A DNA stretch of 64,000 bases, from IMG/VR virus record IMGVR_UViG_3300046009_009315, positions 1 through 64,000 of that record, one strand, 5' to 3'. Shown here piece by piece: positions 1-9,270 of the stretch. The stretch comes from a virus. The position numbers were made by a program, and so were the translations under genes. Each line of letters starts with the position of its first letter. Positions within the stretch are counted from its first letter, which is position 1. The notes beneath the pieces are model-generated. The model was not told the DNA's origin. It did no database searches and worked only from the letters and a program-made list of their open reading frames with translations.

Positions 1-3000
1 TAATTAAGTTGTTATTTTGCCAACCAAATAAACCGAACTCACCAGAATTTGTACCTGTTGTATTATAAGCTCTAAATTGTTGAGAGGTAGTTCCATTACG
101 AAGAGCTAATGTATTTGCAGCGTCTCTATATAATAAAACATCTGGAGAAAAAGCGCCTCTTTGTGCACTACTTTGTTGAGAGAAGCCTATTGCTCCAGCT
201 GTTCCTAATACTAAATTCCAATTTCCATCTTGGTTGTTGAATACAAAATTCCCTCCTCCATTTCCACCATAAAAATAATAATTATTATTTGTATCTGTTG
301 GAGAATCTGTATATAATCTATTAGGAATCGAAGTTGTTCCAAATCTTGATGGGAATATAATTTGACTATTTCTATCAATAGTTATATTGCCAGTAGATGA
401 TAAGTTTATATTACTTCCAGTTATAACAATATTTCTTAAAATCCCAGAATTAGTTTGTTGAGGACCAATTACTAAACCGCTATTAATCCATCCAAATACA
501 CCAAATTCTCCAGTATTCGTGCCTGATATATTAAAAATACGTAATTGTTGAGGAGAGTTATTTGTTATTGGATTTCTTAATGATAAAATACCAGCACCAT
601 CTCGTATAATAAAAGCATCTGGACTACTTAGAGCGCTATTAGTTCCATCAAAACCTACTCCTACTACACCAGCGGTATTAGTTCCTCTGCCTACTACAAC
701 CACTGGAGTACTTGAATCAACTTTTAAATATGTGCTTCCTCCTCGTCCTAAATCTAAACCATTTCTATACTTAATAAATCCTGCATCCCCCGCACCCCAA
801 TGATTTCCTCGAATTGTTGGTCCAGTAGCATCCATAAAGAATCCAGCATTCGCATGTGCAATAGTTAATATTTTTCCACTATAACTTATACTATCGCCAG
901 TAATTACTAAAGATCTCAATATTCCACTATTAGTATTTCGTGCTCCAATTACTAATTCATTATTTTGCCACCCAAACAAACCAAACTCGCCAGAATTTAT
1001 GCCAGTTGAATTATATATTCTGAGTTGTTGAGCGTTTGTTCCGTTACGTTGAGCTAAAATATTTGCAGCATCTCTATAAATTCCAACGTCAGTTGTAGAA
1101 GTTGGTGTTACAACATCATTTGTTGAATTCCATAAAAGAGCTCCATTAGCTCCCATCCTTAACGTAGAAGCTGCCATTAAAAATCTTGGATATGCATTTG
1201 AAGCAGAATAAAATCCAATACCATTACTTGTGTCTACGGCTCGAATTGAATGACCATTTCCTAAAAAGTATCCATTTCTTGGACCACTATCCCACGCAGA
1301 AGTTAACCCCGCGTTTATATAAGTTCCCGATATAAAAGCTCCAGATATATTTTCATTAAAAATTTTAGTACCACTTATTATTTCATTTCCAGTTTTATGA
1401 ACAACTTCGCTATCCATTGCGATAAAATCATCTTTACCAGAAGGAAGTCTAAGTATTGAACCATTAGATATTAGAGAGTTTGTATCTCCATAGAAATTTA
1501 ATGCTATAGATTTATTATTTGCAGAATCCGTTAATGTAAGTTGGCTATCATACCAATCCCCAGTATTATATACGGCATTTGCAGGGTCCCACATTATAAA
1601 CTTAGCAGAATAACCATTTATAACATCACCAAATTTAATATTGCCATTTACTTCTAATTTTTCAGAGGGAGTATTTGTGCCAATGCCTATATTATCACCT
1701 GTCCAAGTTAAAACTAATGCTCCAACTTCATTAGATAAATATCTTTCTTCCCAAGAAATAGAAGTCGTTGCATTACTATCTTTTAATAGTCTGCCGCCAA
1801 ATTCGAGTGATGTAACATTATTAATATCTTGAAAAAGATATTCTTCTGAACTAAATATTAAACCATTACCTGCATCTTTTATGAAAACAAAATCGCTATC
1901 AGTCTGAAGATAATGATTTTTTCCTATTCTATTATTAGTTCCACTAAGAAGTATATCGCCATAAAAACTCTTATTTCCATTTATATTTTGATTGCCATAA
2001 AGTAAAACCGCTGATCCACTTAGACTATTAATTTTACTGTCTAACGTACTTCCTGTATTATATAAATTAGTTATTGTGCTAAATGTATTATTTGCAACTC
2101 CACTATAAGCTTCAATTTGTTGAACAGATGCAATATCAGGTAAAGTTGAGAGATCACTATTTCTTGTGCTAATTCCAAATTTAAAACTTTTACTATGATC
2201 AAAACCAATAATTGGACCACTATCATTTAGTCCAGTAAATCCACTTCCAGTAACAAAGAAAATTCCACCATCAACTGCGCCACCAGTGAGATTCAAAAGA
2301 ATATAAGGACTTTGAACATTAAAATTATTAGTACTAACAATAGTTTCAGTTCCAGTAACAAAAAGATTATTAATGTAAACATTATCTCTAAAAGTTTTAA
2401 CTCCACCAATGCTTTGATTTCCATAAAGTAAAACTGAACTGCCACTAAGTGAATTTATTTTGTTGTCTAGTGTGCTACCTGTAGTTCTTAGATTATTTGA
2501 TATTGCAGTATCTTGAGTATTAATATAACCACTTAAATCATTAATCTTTGTATTTAATGTAGAACCTGTATTAAATAAATTATTAATTAATGTAGCGCCA
2601 GTAGATGTTAAATTATTTGAAATTGATACGTCTTGTGAATTAACGTAGCCACTCAAATTATTAATTTTTATATCGAGCGTAGATCCAGTAGTTGCTAAAT
2701 TTATTGTTGTTGCATAAAGAGATAAATTACCAGTAATAAATGGATTTCCACTAATGACTGGTGCTACATTAAAAGTTTTAATTCCGCTTATAGTTTGATC
2801 TCCAGTAGTGTAAACAATTGTGGTTGGTAGTCCAGCTGCTTCGCCACTAAGAAGAACTCCTGTACCATTTACGGTTGGGCGATTGTCAAAACTTGCGCCG
2901 CTTGCTTTTACATTTCCATTTACTTCTAATTTTTCAGATGGAGAACTTGTGCCTATACCAATTTTACCATTATTTTTTATTCTTAATCTTTCATATCCTT

Positions 3001-3679
3001 CACTTGGATTTTCTGCTGTAAAAAATAATATATCTCCACCTTGCCAATTATATTGTTCAAAATCATTATTATTTATTCCACAAAACATACCCTTACCTGA
3101 TCCACCACTATTTAAAATTTCTAAAAATGTATCTTGATTATTAGATTGGAGACTTAATGTATATGGATTAGTTATATCTAATATAGTATCACCAATTACT
3201 AAACGACCACTTTTAATTTGATTTCCAGTTGTAAAAAGAATATTACTACTTGAACTATTTATATAACCACTTAAAAAATTAACTTTAGTATCAAGTGTAG
3301 AACCAGTAGTATATAGTTGAAGATCTGTTGCGTAATTACTATCTAAGTTGCCGCTAAAACCTGTTAATAGTATATAAAGATTACTTCCTGTACTCTCTAA
3401 ATTAGTTGTTAAATTATTTACTGCTAATTGAAAATATCCACTATTACCAGAAAAGAATATTGTACTAATAGATTGATCAGAAGAAATTATAATACCGTTT
3501 TGACCAGAAAATAAAATTGAATCACCAGTTACACCATTAATTAATGGAGTAAAACCTCTTGGTCCTGCTGGGCCTTGAGGACCAGGAACTGAAACATTCG
3601 TAGCTAATGCTTGCGTTGGCGATGTTACATCAACGCTAATTGGATCTGGCAAAACCACATTAACATTTATGTCTGCCAT
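1..3679 (-). CDS. Long tail fibre / receptor-binding protein, 3' end outside window
   Basis: The frame stays open from an ATG at 3679 to the window edge, over 1,220 codons, so the C-terminus is missing. Near residue 35 there is a short collagen-like run (GPQGPAGPRG). It is followed by many degenerate repeats of the type TTGSTLDxKINxLSGY and two copies of SEKLEVNGN(I/V)K, a motif common in phage tail fibres. Ser/Thr/Asn/Gly-rich beta-type composition fits a trimeric fibre that contacts the host surface. It lies five bases downstream of a small tail-type gene. Confident as a fibre; receptor unknown. Confidence 0.85.
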   Translation of the reverse strand, partial: MADINVNVVLPDPISVDVTSPTQALATNVSVPGPQGPAGPRGFTPLINGVTGDSILFSGQNGIIISSDQSISTIFFSGNSGYFQLAVNNLTTNLESTGSNLYILLTGFSGNLDSNYATDLQLYTTGSTLDTKVNFLSGYINSSSSNILFTTGNQIKSGRLVIGDTILDITNPYTLSLQSNNQDTFLEILNSGGSGKGMFCGINNNDFEQYNWQGGDILFFTAENPSEGYERLRIKNNGKIGIGTSSPSEKLEVNGNVKASGASFDNRPTVNGTGVLLSGEAAGLPTTIVYTTGDQTISGIKTFNVAPVISGNPFITGNLSLYATTINLATTGSTLDIKINNLSGYVNSQDVSISNNLTSTGATLINNLFNTGSTLNTKINDLSGYINTQDTAISNNLRTTGSTLDNKINSLSGSSVLLYGNQSIGGVKTFRDNVYINNLFVTGTETIVSTNNFNVQSPYILLNLTGGAVDGGIFFVTGSGFTGLNDSGPIIGFDHSKSFKFGISTRNSDLSTLPDIASVQQIEAYSGVANNTFSTITNLYNTGSTLDSKINSLSGSAVLLYGNQNINGNKSFYGDILLSGTNNRIGKNHYLQTDSDFVFIKDAGNGLIFSSEEYLFQDINNVTSLEFGGRLLKDSNATTSISWEERYLSNEVGALVLTWTGDNIGIGTNTPSEKLEVNGNIKFGDVINGYSAKFIMWDPANAVYNTGDWYDSQLTLTDSANNKSIALNFYGDTNSLISNGSILRLPSGKDDFIAMDSEVVHKTGNEIISGTKIFNENISGAFISGTYINAGLTSAWDSGPRNGYFLGNGHSIRAVDTSNGIGFYSASNAYPRFLMAASTLRMGANGALLWNSTNDVVTPTSTTDVGIYRDAANILAQRNGTNAQQLRIYNSTGINSGEFGLFGWQNNELVIGARNTNSGILRSLVITGDSISYSGKILTIAHANAGFFMDATGPTIRGNHWGAGDAGFIKYRNGLDLGRGGSTYLKVDSSTPVVVVGRGTNTAGVVGVGFDGTNSALSSPDAFIIRDGAGILSLRNPITNNSPQQLRIFNISGTNTGEFGVFGWINSGLVIGPQQTNSGILRNIVITGSNINLSSTGNITIDRNSQIIFPSRFGTTSIPNRLYTDSPTDTNNNYYFYGGNGGGNFVFNNQDGNWNLVLGTAGAIGFSQQSSAQRGAFSPDVLLYRDAANTLALRNGTTSQQFRAYNTTGTNSGEFGLFGWQNNNLI

Positions 3680-3683
3680 AATC

Positions 3684-4028
3684 TTATCTCGTTACTTCTG
3701 GTAATATAGAAATTATACCTCTTAATAATTTGATACTATTTCCCGTAGGAATGCCAGAAGGAAATCTTTCTACATCATATACAAAATCACCTACAGGAAC
3801 ATCTTGCGAAACATAAGAATCTATGCTTATAGATGATGCATTTCCACTATAAACATTTACGATAGGATTTAAATTTAATAAAATTCCAGTTGAACCATAA
3901 TCAGCGCGAACTTGACCTCTTACATCATAACCGCTAAAACTTATTGGTGTTCCGCTAGAACTAACCACATTTAATGTAAGTTGTATGTAATCGCCTTGAT
4001 ATCCAGTAAAATTATAAAAGGTAGCCAT
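3684..4028 (-). CDS. Small tail/baseplate-associated protein
   Basis: 114 residues, beta-rich. It contains FTGYQGDYIQLTLNV near the N-terminus, SFSGYDVRGQVRADYGSTG in the middle and ends in PEVTR. This pattern recurs in small phage proteins encoded beside tail fibres, probably adaptors or fibre-attachment proteins. It ends just before the fibre start codon. A GTGTAAT motif stands 10 nt before its ATG. Exact role is inferred from position. Confidence 0.6.
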   Translation of the reverse strand: MATFYNFTGYQGDYIQLTLNVVSSSGTPISFSGYDVRGQVRADYGSTGILLNLNPIVNVYSGNASSISIDSYVSQDVPVGDFVYDVERFPSGIPTGNSIKLLRGIISILPEVTR

Positions 4029-4037
4029 ATAATAAAT

Positions 4038-4044
4038 ATTACAC
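4038..4044 (-). promoter_or_regulatory. GTGTAAT candidate late promoter
   Basis: GTGTAAT on the minus strand, 9-16 nt before the ATG at 4028. One of a set shared by structural genes. Confidence 0.45.
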
Positions 4045-4078
4045 GGCTACACTTTTATAGCGAATTATTTTTTAAATT

Positions 4079-4423
4079 TTATCTGCCTTCTGAAAGAATG
4101 TCGCGAGCAGTTTTTGATACTGGTTTATTACTTTTACTATCTGGCCTAACATTATATTGAGAAGCGTATTTTACAAATTCTTGTTTTAATCTTTTTCTTA
4201 ATGTATCGCGATCATCAATTGGAATAAGGCCAATCTTAACTGCATGAGCTTGTAAATCACTCTTTGAGAGACCTCTTAAATATTCATCATATTCGACTGG
4301 ATCAAGAGTTCCGTACTTTCTCTTACCATCATCGCCCCAAATTTGATCTAATGTTACTTTGCGATTTTCTACTTTACCATGAGTTTGGTTAAGATTATCT
4401 AATTTTGATTTTTTGCGTGGCAT
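4079..4423 (-). CDS. Small basic virion-region protein with SAP-like helix pair
   Basis: 114 residues, basic at both ends and helical in the middle. Residues around 52-80 (LSKSDLQAHAVKIGLIP followed by RDTLRKRL) look like a SAP-type helix-extended-loop-helix, often DNA-binding. It lies between the capsid-gene terminator and the tail-adaptor gene. Function not recognised; a head or neck DNA-contacting role is possible. Confidence 0.6.
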   Translation of the reverse strand: MPRKKSKLDNLNQTHGKVENRKVTLDQIWGDDGKRKYGTLDPVEYDEYLRGLSKSDLQAHAVKIGLIPIDDRDTLRKRLKQEFVKYASQYNVRPDSKSNKPVSKTARDILSEGR

Positions 4424-4477
4424 AATATATATTATATCTCCTGTTAATAGATTATATTGATAAAATATAAAGATGTC

Positions 4478-4517
4478 TAAAAAAAAGAAAACCCACGGAC
4501 TATTAATCCGTGGGTTT
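4478..4517 (-). terminator. Rho-independent terminator after the capsid gene
   Basis: Perfect 10-bp stem (AACCCACGGA / TCCGTGGGTT) with a 7-nt loop, followed on the minus strand by a T-rich run. It follows the capsid stop codon by about 25 nt and would uncouple high capsid expression from the genes beyond. Confidence 0.9.
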
Positions 4518-4540
4518 CTTAAGTTAAGTAATATCGTTAA

Positions 4541-5626
4541 TTAGCGAATTACTAGACCATGAACTGCACGAGAATCAACGCAAGCGCGTCCTTCTTCGAG
4601 GAATCCGTAGAAGCCGATTTTCTCGGAACGAGCTACGAATTGATCGTCTGGAAGAGCGGTGAATGTTCCACCGGATTCTGCTTGGCGAGCTACTGGGCGA
4701 ACAAAAGCGTCCTTGGTTAAATCCAAGCCAACAATTAGTTCGTCACTAGAAGCGGTAAATGTACCAGCATAAAACTCTTTAAAGAGAGAATTATACTTTT
4801 GGCCACCGCCAAGTTCGATGAGATCATGGATAGCAACACCATAAATCTCTTGTGTACCAGCGGCACGATAGATTTCTTCACGAACACCATCTGGTAGATT
4901 TGTTAGTGTTTGAACTCCATTGTTAACTGGAACAGTGTCAGTTGTACTAGTAATAGCAACTGGTTGATAAGCAAAAGCACGAATGTCTTGCTTGACTTCT
5001 GGGCTAACAAAGATATCTGTTAGACCATATGCGTCTGTGGTTGTACCACCAGCATAAGATCTATTGATTCTTTTAACTTGAGTCATTAGTGCATTTAACA
5101 TGTCTAGAGTAAATGAAACAGTTGTTACATTTTGATCTAGAACATTGCCACTTTCAGCAAGAGTTTTTAGAGCTACTGCCCAAGCATTACGTTCTTGTTT
5201 TACAAGAACTTCATTGGCCATACGCTCTACGGCTTTACTAACTACGTCGAGACGACCACGACGAGCATAGCGCTTTAGGAAGCTGACAGCACTATCTAAA
5301 CGATAGGTTGCAACTTTCATTTCGGCGAAACCTTCAACTGTTGAAGTTGGAAGACCACCGGCTACGCTTTGTGACCATGTAGTTACATAACCTTCACCAC
5401 CATCATACCATAGGTCGAGAGGGATAGAAGGACGATCATCTTCGTCGTAAGGAAGATCTGTATAGATAGCAGAGGCGGTTGCAGCTTGCATTAGAACCTT
5501 TGCTACGACTGGTCCTAGGAAAGCGGCAAAAGCTTGATTGGCTTCAGCGGCAACTGTATTATCACGGCTGCCCATAGCTTTTACAAGCTCGATTTGCTCT
5601 GGAGTATTTTTTAGTCTTAATTTCAT
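4541..5626 (-). CDS. Major capsid protein
   Basis: 361 residues, no signal peptide or membrane segment. Length, place after a decoration-like gene and a protease/scaffold gene, strong ribosome site (GGAGAAAATTTAAAATG) and dedicated terminator fit the HK97-fold major head subunit. GC content and codon choice are visibly less AT-biased than neighbours, as expected for the most expressed gene. Motifs such as DLWYDGGEGYVTTWSQSVAGG and FVSPEVKQDIRAFAYQPV suggest the beta-rich E-loop and the P/A-domain core. Assigned from context. Confidence 0.8.
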   Translation of the reverse strand: MKLRLKNTPEQIELVKAMGSRDNTVAAEANQAFAAFLGPVVAKVLMQAATASAIYTDLPYDEDDRPSIPLDLWYDGGEGYVTTWSQSVAGGLPTSTVEGFAEMKVATYRLDSAVSFLKRYARRGRLDVVSKAVERMANEVLVKQERNAWAVALKTLAESGNVLDQNVTTVSFTLDMLNALMTQVKRINRSYAGGTTTDAYGLTDIFVSPEVKQDIRAFAYQPVAITSTTDTVPVNNGVQTLTNLPDGVREEIYRAAGTQEIYGVAIHDLIELGGGQKYNSLFKEFYAGTFTASSDELIVGLDLTKDAFVRPVARQAESGGTFTALPDDQFVARSEKIGFYGFLEEGRACVDSRAVHGLVIR

Positions 5627-5649
5627 TTTAAATTTTCTCCTTTACGAAA

Positions 5650-6228
5650 TTAGAGGGTGATCTTTAGAAGAGCAGTATTAGATACTGCATTTCCAAGGAA
5701 TCTTCCAACTGCAACTTCGTTAGTTCTTAGAGTGGATGTATTGGCTAAATCACCAACAGTACCACTAACTACAGCGTATTGTCCGGCTGTTGCATTTGCA
5801 ATAGTAGAACCACTATAAAGTACTACGCCACGAGTTAGTACTGGAACAGCTTGTCCAGATATAACTACGTTCATTTCAGCGGCTTTACGTGGATTGAAAA
5901 TTAGTTTTTCACCATTTTCATCTAGTTCGCGAACATCTAGAAGAGTTAATCCTAGTACATCACCAGATGTAGCTAGAGTAACTTTTGGTCTTACTCCGAA
6001 TCTTTGAGAATCGGAAAGAGGGAATGTTGCGCCAACTGGTCCTAGCAAATCAATTGGTTGATTTGCACTGGAGCTTGTTGGTCCAACTGTGAATCCTTCA
6101 GCGGATAGTTTAACTGCAGCACCTTTTGTTACAATAACAGAACTGCTTTCGGCAGCACCGCTATAAGCAAAAAGATTGAGTACTTCATGTTCACTATAAT
6201 CCCTGAATGGTCTTAATGTATGTGCCAT
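5650..6228 (-). CDS. Head decoration-like protein
   Basis: 192 residues, rich in Ala/Gly/Val/Thr and short beta segments, with no catalytic motif. It is encoded between scaffold/protease and capsid genes with a good ribosome site (AAGGAGAAACTAATATG), the usual position of capsid decoration or stabilising proteins. Codon use is close to that of the capsid gene, suggesting high expression. A minor capsid role cannot be excluded. Confidence 0.6.
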   Translation of the reverse strand: MAHTLRPFRDYSEHEVLNLFAYSGAAESSSVIVTKGAAVKLSAEGFTVGPTSSSANQPIDLLGPVGATFPLSDSQRFGVRPKVTLATSGDVLGLTLLDVRELDENGEKLIFNPRKAAEMNVVISGQAVPVLTRGVVLYSGSTIANATAGQYAVVSGTVGDLANTSTLRTNEVAVGRFLGNAVSNTALLKITL

Positions 6229-6247
6229 ATTAGTTTCTCCTTGTTTA

Positions 6248-6922
6248 TTATTTAATTAATTCAAATCCGTCCAAACCGAAAGCTGCTGCGTATTTTTCTT
6301 TTACGCTTGGCTGTGCGGCTGGTGCAGAATTTGGAATTTCTGTTGAAGCTTTTGCGCCATTATCTACAGCTTGCTCAACAACCTCTTGAGTTGTTTCTGC
6401 AACTGGAGCCTCAGATGCTTTTACTTCGGAAGCTTGCATAGCTTTTTGAGCCATTTCTTTTTCCTTTTGCATCTTTTCGGCCATAGCTTTTTTGTAAGCT
6501 TTATTTTTTTCTTTCATAAGAACAGACATTTTGTTCTTATAAGCAGAAAAAGTTTCTTCGTTCAAATCTTTAATATCAGAAGCGATTACTTTACGATCTT
6601 CTTCGTCTAGATCGAATTCTTCGTCTAAAGCTGCCATTCTCATGCTGAATGCTTCTTCTTTAGCTTTTGCTTCTTTTTCAGCTTCGATTGTTGCTAATTT
6701 TTCAGTTAATTCAATTACTTGTTTCTTAACTGCTTCGTGCTCTGTCTCTACTGCAGCAATTTTTTCATTAGCAGCTTTTAATTCATTTTCTTTAGCAGAT
6801 TTCTCTGCCAAGAAAGTTTCATTAGCTTTTTTGATTTCTTCTGCAACAAATTCAACTATTGAACTGGCTGTTGCTTCTTTAAGAAGAGAATCTGTAATAT
6901 CTTCAATTTTGGTTATTTTCAT
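6248..6922 (-). CDS. Nested internal start: free scaffold protein
   Basis: An in-frame ATG at 6922 within the protease-scaffold gene is preceded by a strong Shine-Dalgarno (AGAGAGGA, about 6 nt spacing). Initiation here gives a 224-residue protein that is only the coiled-coil scaffold (begins MKITKIEDITDS). This mirrors the lambda C/Nu3 arrangement, in which scaffold is made in excess from inside the protease gene. Inferred from sequence only. Confidence 0.65.
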   Translation of the reverse strand: MKITKIEDITDSLLKEATASSIVEFVAEEIKKANETFLAEKSAKENELKAANEKIAAVETEHEAVKKQVIELTEKLATIEAEKEAKAKEEAFSMRMAALDEEFDLDEEDRKVIASDIKDLNEETFSAYKNKMSVLMKEKNKAYKKAMAEKMQKEKEMAQKAMQASEVKASEAPVAETTQEVVEQAVDNGAKASTEIPNSAPAAQPSVKEKYAAAFGLDGFELIK

Positions 6923-7828
6923 ATATATCCTCTCTTTTTTTACATCTAATTTTTCTTCTTGGGAAACAGTATTTTCAGAAGCAAGAACAGGCTCTTGGAC
7001 TAATTCCACTTCTTTTTCCTCATTTGCTTCTGTTTCTTCAGAGCTTTTATTGACTTTTAATTCAATTTTAATAGGCTCTTCTGGTGGCGTTGCAACGCCT
7101 TGAACATCAGCGGCTGGATTTAACGTAAATCCAATACCTAGAGGTACTACTTTACCCAAAACTTGTCTATATACATATCTATCATCACCTAGTTTTCCTG
7201 ATCCGCCAAAACCCCTTAGATTATCTTTTAATTTATCTATTTGATTAGCGTCAGAAATAATTGTGCCATTTTCAATATTTTTTTCACCATTTTCTAATAC
7301 AACAATATTAAAATCATTAAATCCAAGTTCCCAAGAAGCAGAAATTGTCATATAATTATCACTAGTTGGATCGTTAGATTCTTCTATTTGATCTGCAAGA
7401 TCACGATTAACTACTTTCCAAATAACACCACCAAGAGTAATATTAAATGGAGTTTTCATTGATTTTACGTCAGCTTCAGCAAGACTCTCGTTTGTGCCAA
7501 ATTTACTAAAATTAGACGAAAGAATACATCCAATTACTTGACCGCGATTATGTTCAATGTTAATTGGTTTATTAACAAAAAGTTTAGCTATTTTGGCAGC
7601 AGTTTCGCCATCAATTACATCGCCATTTTTATTAACGCGATTTACAACACAAGCATCAAAAGCTACTGGGAGAAGATCAACATTATCTTCTGTATTGATT
7701 TCTGGTAAAAATTTTCTCAATTTGTCAAGAGAAGCAACGGAAAGATATTTATCTTTTTCTTCGCTTACTACTGGACGAATTTTAATATTTGCAAAAGCTG
7801 ATTCAAATTTAAATTTTTGTTTTTTCAT
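6248..7828 (-). CDS. Prohead maturation protease fused to scaffold
   Basis: 526 residues in two parts. Residues 1-250 look like a phage prohead protease: NKPINIEHNRGQVIG supplies a candidate catalytic His and TISASWELGF a candidate Ser, as in S78/U35-type enzymes. Residues 300-526 are charged, Lys/Glu/Ala-rich coiled coil typical of scaffold or core protein. It would degrade scaffold and trim capsid proteins during head maturation. An internal start for the scaffold part is annotated separately. Its start overlaps the upstream stop by 4 nt (ATGA). Confidence 0.75.
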   Translation of the reverse strand: MKKQKFKFESAFANIKIRPVVSEEKDKYLSVASLDKLRKFLPEINTEDNVDLLPVAFDACVVNRVNKNGDVIDGETAAKIAKLFVNKPINIEHNRGQVIGCILSSNFSKFGTNESLAEADVKSMKTPFNITLGGVIWKVVNRDLADQIEESNDPTSDNYMTISASWELGFNDFNIVVLENGEKNIENGTIISDANQIDKLKDNLRGFGGSGKLGDDRYVYRQVLGKVVPLGIGFTLNPAADVQGVATPPEEPIKIELKVNKSSEETEANEEKEVELVQEPVLASENTVSQEEKLDVKKERIYMKITKIEDITDSLLKEATASSIVEFVAEEIKKANETFLAEKSAKENELKAANEKIAAVETEHEAVKKQVIELTEKLATIEAEKEAKAKEEAFSMRMAALDEEFDLDEEDRKVIASDIKDLNEETFSAYKNKMSVLMKEKNKAYKKAMAEKMQKEKEMAQKAMQASEVKASEAPVAETTQEVVEQAVDNGAKASTEIPNSAPAAQPSVKEKYAAAFGLDGFELIK

Positions 7829-8415
7829 ATTTCAAATCTTCCGTAACCAAATATTACACCATCTTCTTCATCATCGAGATATAATTCATTAATATCATTA
7901 AATTCAAAATCATTTAAATCATAATTTTTTAAATCTTCTTGTGCTTGAGCAAAATCTTCATCATCTGGTTCGAAATTAACTTCTACTTCATAGTCAGAAA
8001 CTGAGGCTCTTGCAATATCACTATCAGCTTTTCTATAAGAATCTTTTACTTTGCCACCACCTACCATTTTTAGAAACATATTTACGCGCGCCATAGCCCA
8101 GCCACCACGACTCATTCCTGGTCTGTGAGAAGAAGAAAATGCGCCTGCACCACGACGGTATACTTTTTTTAATTGGCCAAGGGTAACTTTCTTTTTATTT
8201 TTACTATTATGTTCTTTGACTTTATTTTTAAGAGCTTCAATTACTTTTTTAGAAAATTCTATAGCTTTATCACTTTTTGTACCTGCGCTTCCTGGTTTAT
8301 TACGAGATGATCCTTTGCGTCTTTCAGATGGTTTTGCAGGAGTTTGAGCAGCAGATTTAGGACCTTTTCTTTTGGCATTATTTTCTATGCCATATTTTTC
8401 TGGATCGTAAGTCAT
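7825..8415 (-). CDS. Conserved phage protein, basic N-terminus and acidic C-terminus
   Basis: 196 residues. The first 75 are Lys/Ser/Pro-rich and disordered. Residues 85-140 hold a compact motif (YRRGAGAFSSSHRPG, then WAMARVNMFLK) of a type seen in other large phages. The C-terminal 55 residues are strongly acidic. Placed directly before the protease gene, so probably a head assembly or packaged protein. No enzymatic function recognised. Confidence 0.65.
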   Translation of the reverse strand: MTYDPEKYGIENNAKRKGPKSAAQTPAKPSERRKGSSRNKPGSAGTKSDKAIEFSKKVIEALKNKVKEHNSKNKKKVTLGQLKKVYRRGAGAFSSSHRPGMSRGGWAMARVNMFLKMVGGGKVKDSYRKADSDIARASVSDYEVEVNFEPDDEDFAQAQEDLKNYDLNDFEFNDINELYLDDEEDGVIFGYGRFEI

Positions 8416-8441
8416 ATATCTTTAATTAATATTATACTAAT

Positions 8442-8448
8442 ATTACAC
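8442..8448 (-). promoter_or_regulatory. GTGTAAT candidate late promoter
   Basis: GTGTAAT about 26 nt before the ATG at 8415; the stretch between is nearly all A/T. Confidence 0.4.
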
Positions 8449-8476
8449 TTAAATATATTATTTTAATTAATTTTAA

Positions 8477-8629
8477 TTATTTATCGCCGTAAAGCTCTTT
8501 TGTAACATCGTAGGCTGAACCACTAGTTGGGGTATCAGGGTATTTCGTGGGTAACTCTCTGCTTTCATAATTTGGTTCGGAGCAACTAATTAATAAAAAT
8601 AAAGGTAATATTAATACTAATTTCTTCAT
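8477..8629 (-). CDS. Small lipoprotein
   Basis: 50 residues. A short signal peptide (MKKLVLILPLFLLISC) ends in a lipobox with Cys16, followed by a polar tail. Expected to be lipidated and membrane anchored. It is next to the lysozyme gene, so a spanin-like or lysis accessory role is possible but unproven. Confidence 0.65.
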   Translation of the reverse strand: MKKLVLILPLFLLISCSEPNYESRELPTKYPDTPTSGSAYDVTKELYGDK

Positions 8630-8640
8630 ATAGTATTATA

Positions 8641-8647
8641 ATTACAC
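8641..8647 (-). promoter_or_regulatory. GTGTAAT candidate late promoter
   Basis: GTGTAAT 11 nt before the lipoprotein ATG at 8629; overlaps the end of the upstream lysozyme gene. Confidence 0.45.
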
Positions 8648-9268
8648 ATTAAAAGATTCTTCAATTATTTTAGCTTCTGCGTCTCTTCTGCGACTCATAC
8701 CTTTTTCTATACTGCCGCCAATCCATATTCTTTTCATTTTTCTTATCTGATCTGCAATTAAAGATAAAGTTTTTTGATCAAAATTTTGTGTCTTTGCCAT
8801 AATATCACGAATAGCTTTCATTTCACGGCGACGATCTCCTTCTAATGCTGCGCCTCGATTAAATACAAGACTAACTAATCCGCCTTTAGCATCTTCTGGA
8901 AGTTTATCAAAGTTAGGAAAAGTTCCTCGGGTAAGATCATGGAATTTCTTTACCGTTTTATTCATAAATACTTTTACTGATAATTCCCAAGGTATAATTA
9001 TATCTTTTAATCTTCGGGTTAATTCTTTTGCTTGATAACCTTTGACTCCAACAACGCGGTATAATCTATCAAAAGTTTCTTTAGGAAGATCTTTCCAATC
9101 ATTAGTGAATTCTGTTTTATTTACATATCCAGTATCGTAACCTACTCCGATTGTAACTCCGCTTTGCTCTCCTGGCCATGTTGGATTTTTTAAAAATTTA
9201 TTGTAATAGTTTTCGCCGCCACCAACTTCAAAATCAAAAATAAGTTTTAAGGATTTATCGTTAAGCAT
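8642..9268 (-). CDS. Endolysin, lysozyme-like muramidase
   Basis: 208 residues, cytosolic type without signal peptide. The N-terminal FDFEVGGGENYY places Glu14 as likely catalytic acid, and GVTIGVGYDTGY (residues 37-48) matches the conserved Thr/Asp strand of T4 lysozyme/pesticin-type (GH24-like) muramidases. Predicted to cut the glycan backbone of peptidoglycan at the end of infection. It needs the holin for access; a putative one lies 2 kb upstream with two lipoproteins between. Confidence 0.85.
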   Translation of the reverse strand: MLNDKSLKLIFDFEVGGGENYYNKFLKNPTWPGEQSGVTIGVGYDTGYVNKTEFTNDWKDLPKETFDRLYRVVGVKGYQAKELTRRLKDIIIPWELSVKVFMNKTVKKFHDLTRGTFPNFDKLPEDAKGGLVSLVFNRGAALEGDRRREMKAIRDIMAKTQNFDQKTLSLIADQIRKMKRIWIGGSIEKGMSRRRDAEAKIIEESFNV

Positions 9269-9270
9269 AG

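Noticed and set aside
4541-5626. Host-derived transfer suggested by higher GC
   Set aside because: High expression explains codon bias; the neighbouring decoration-like gene shows the same trend.
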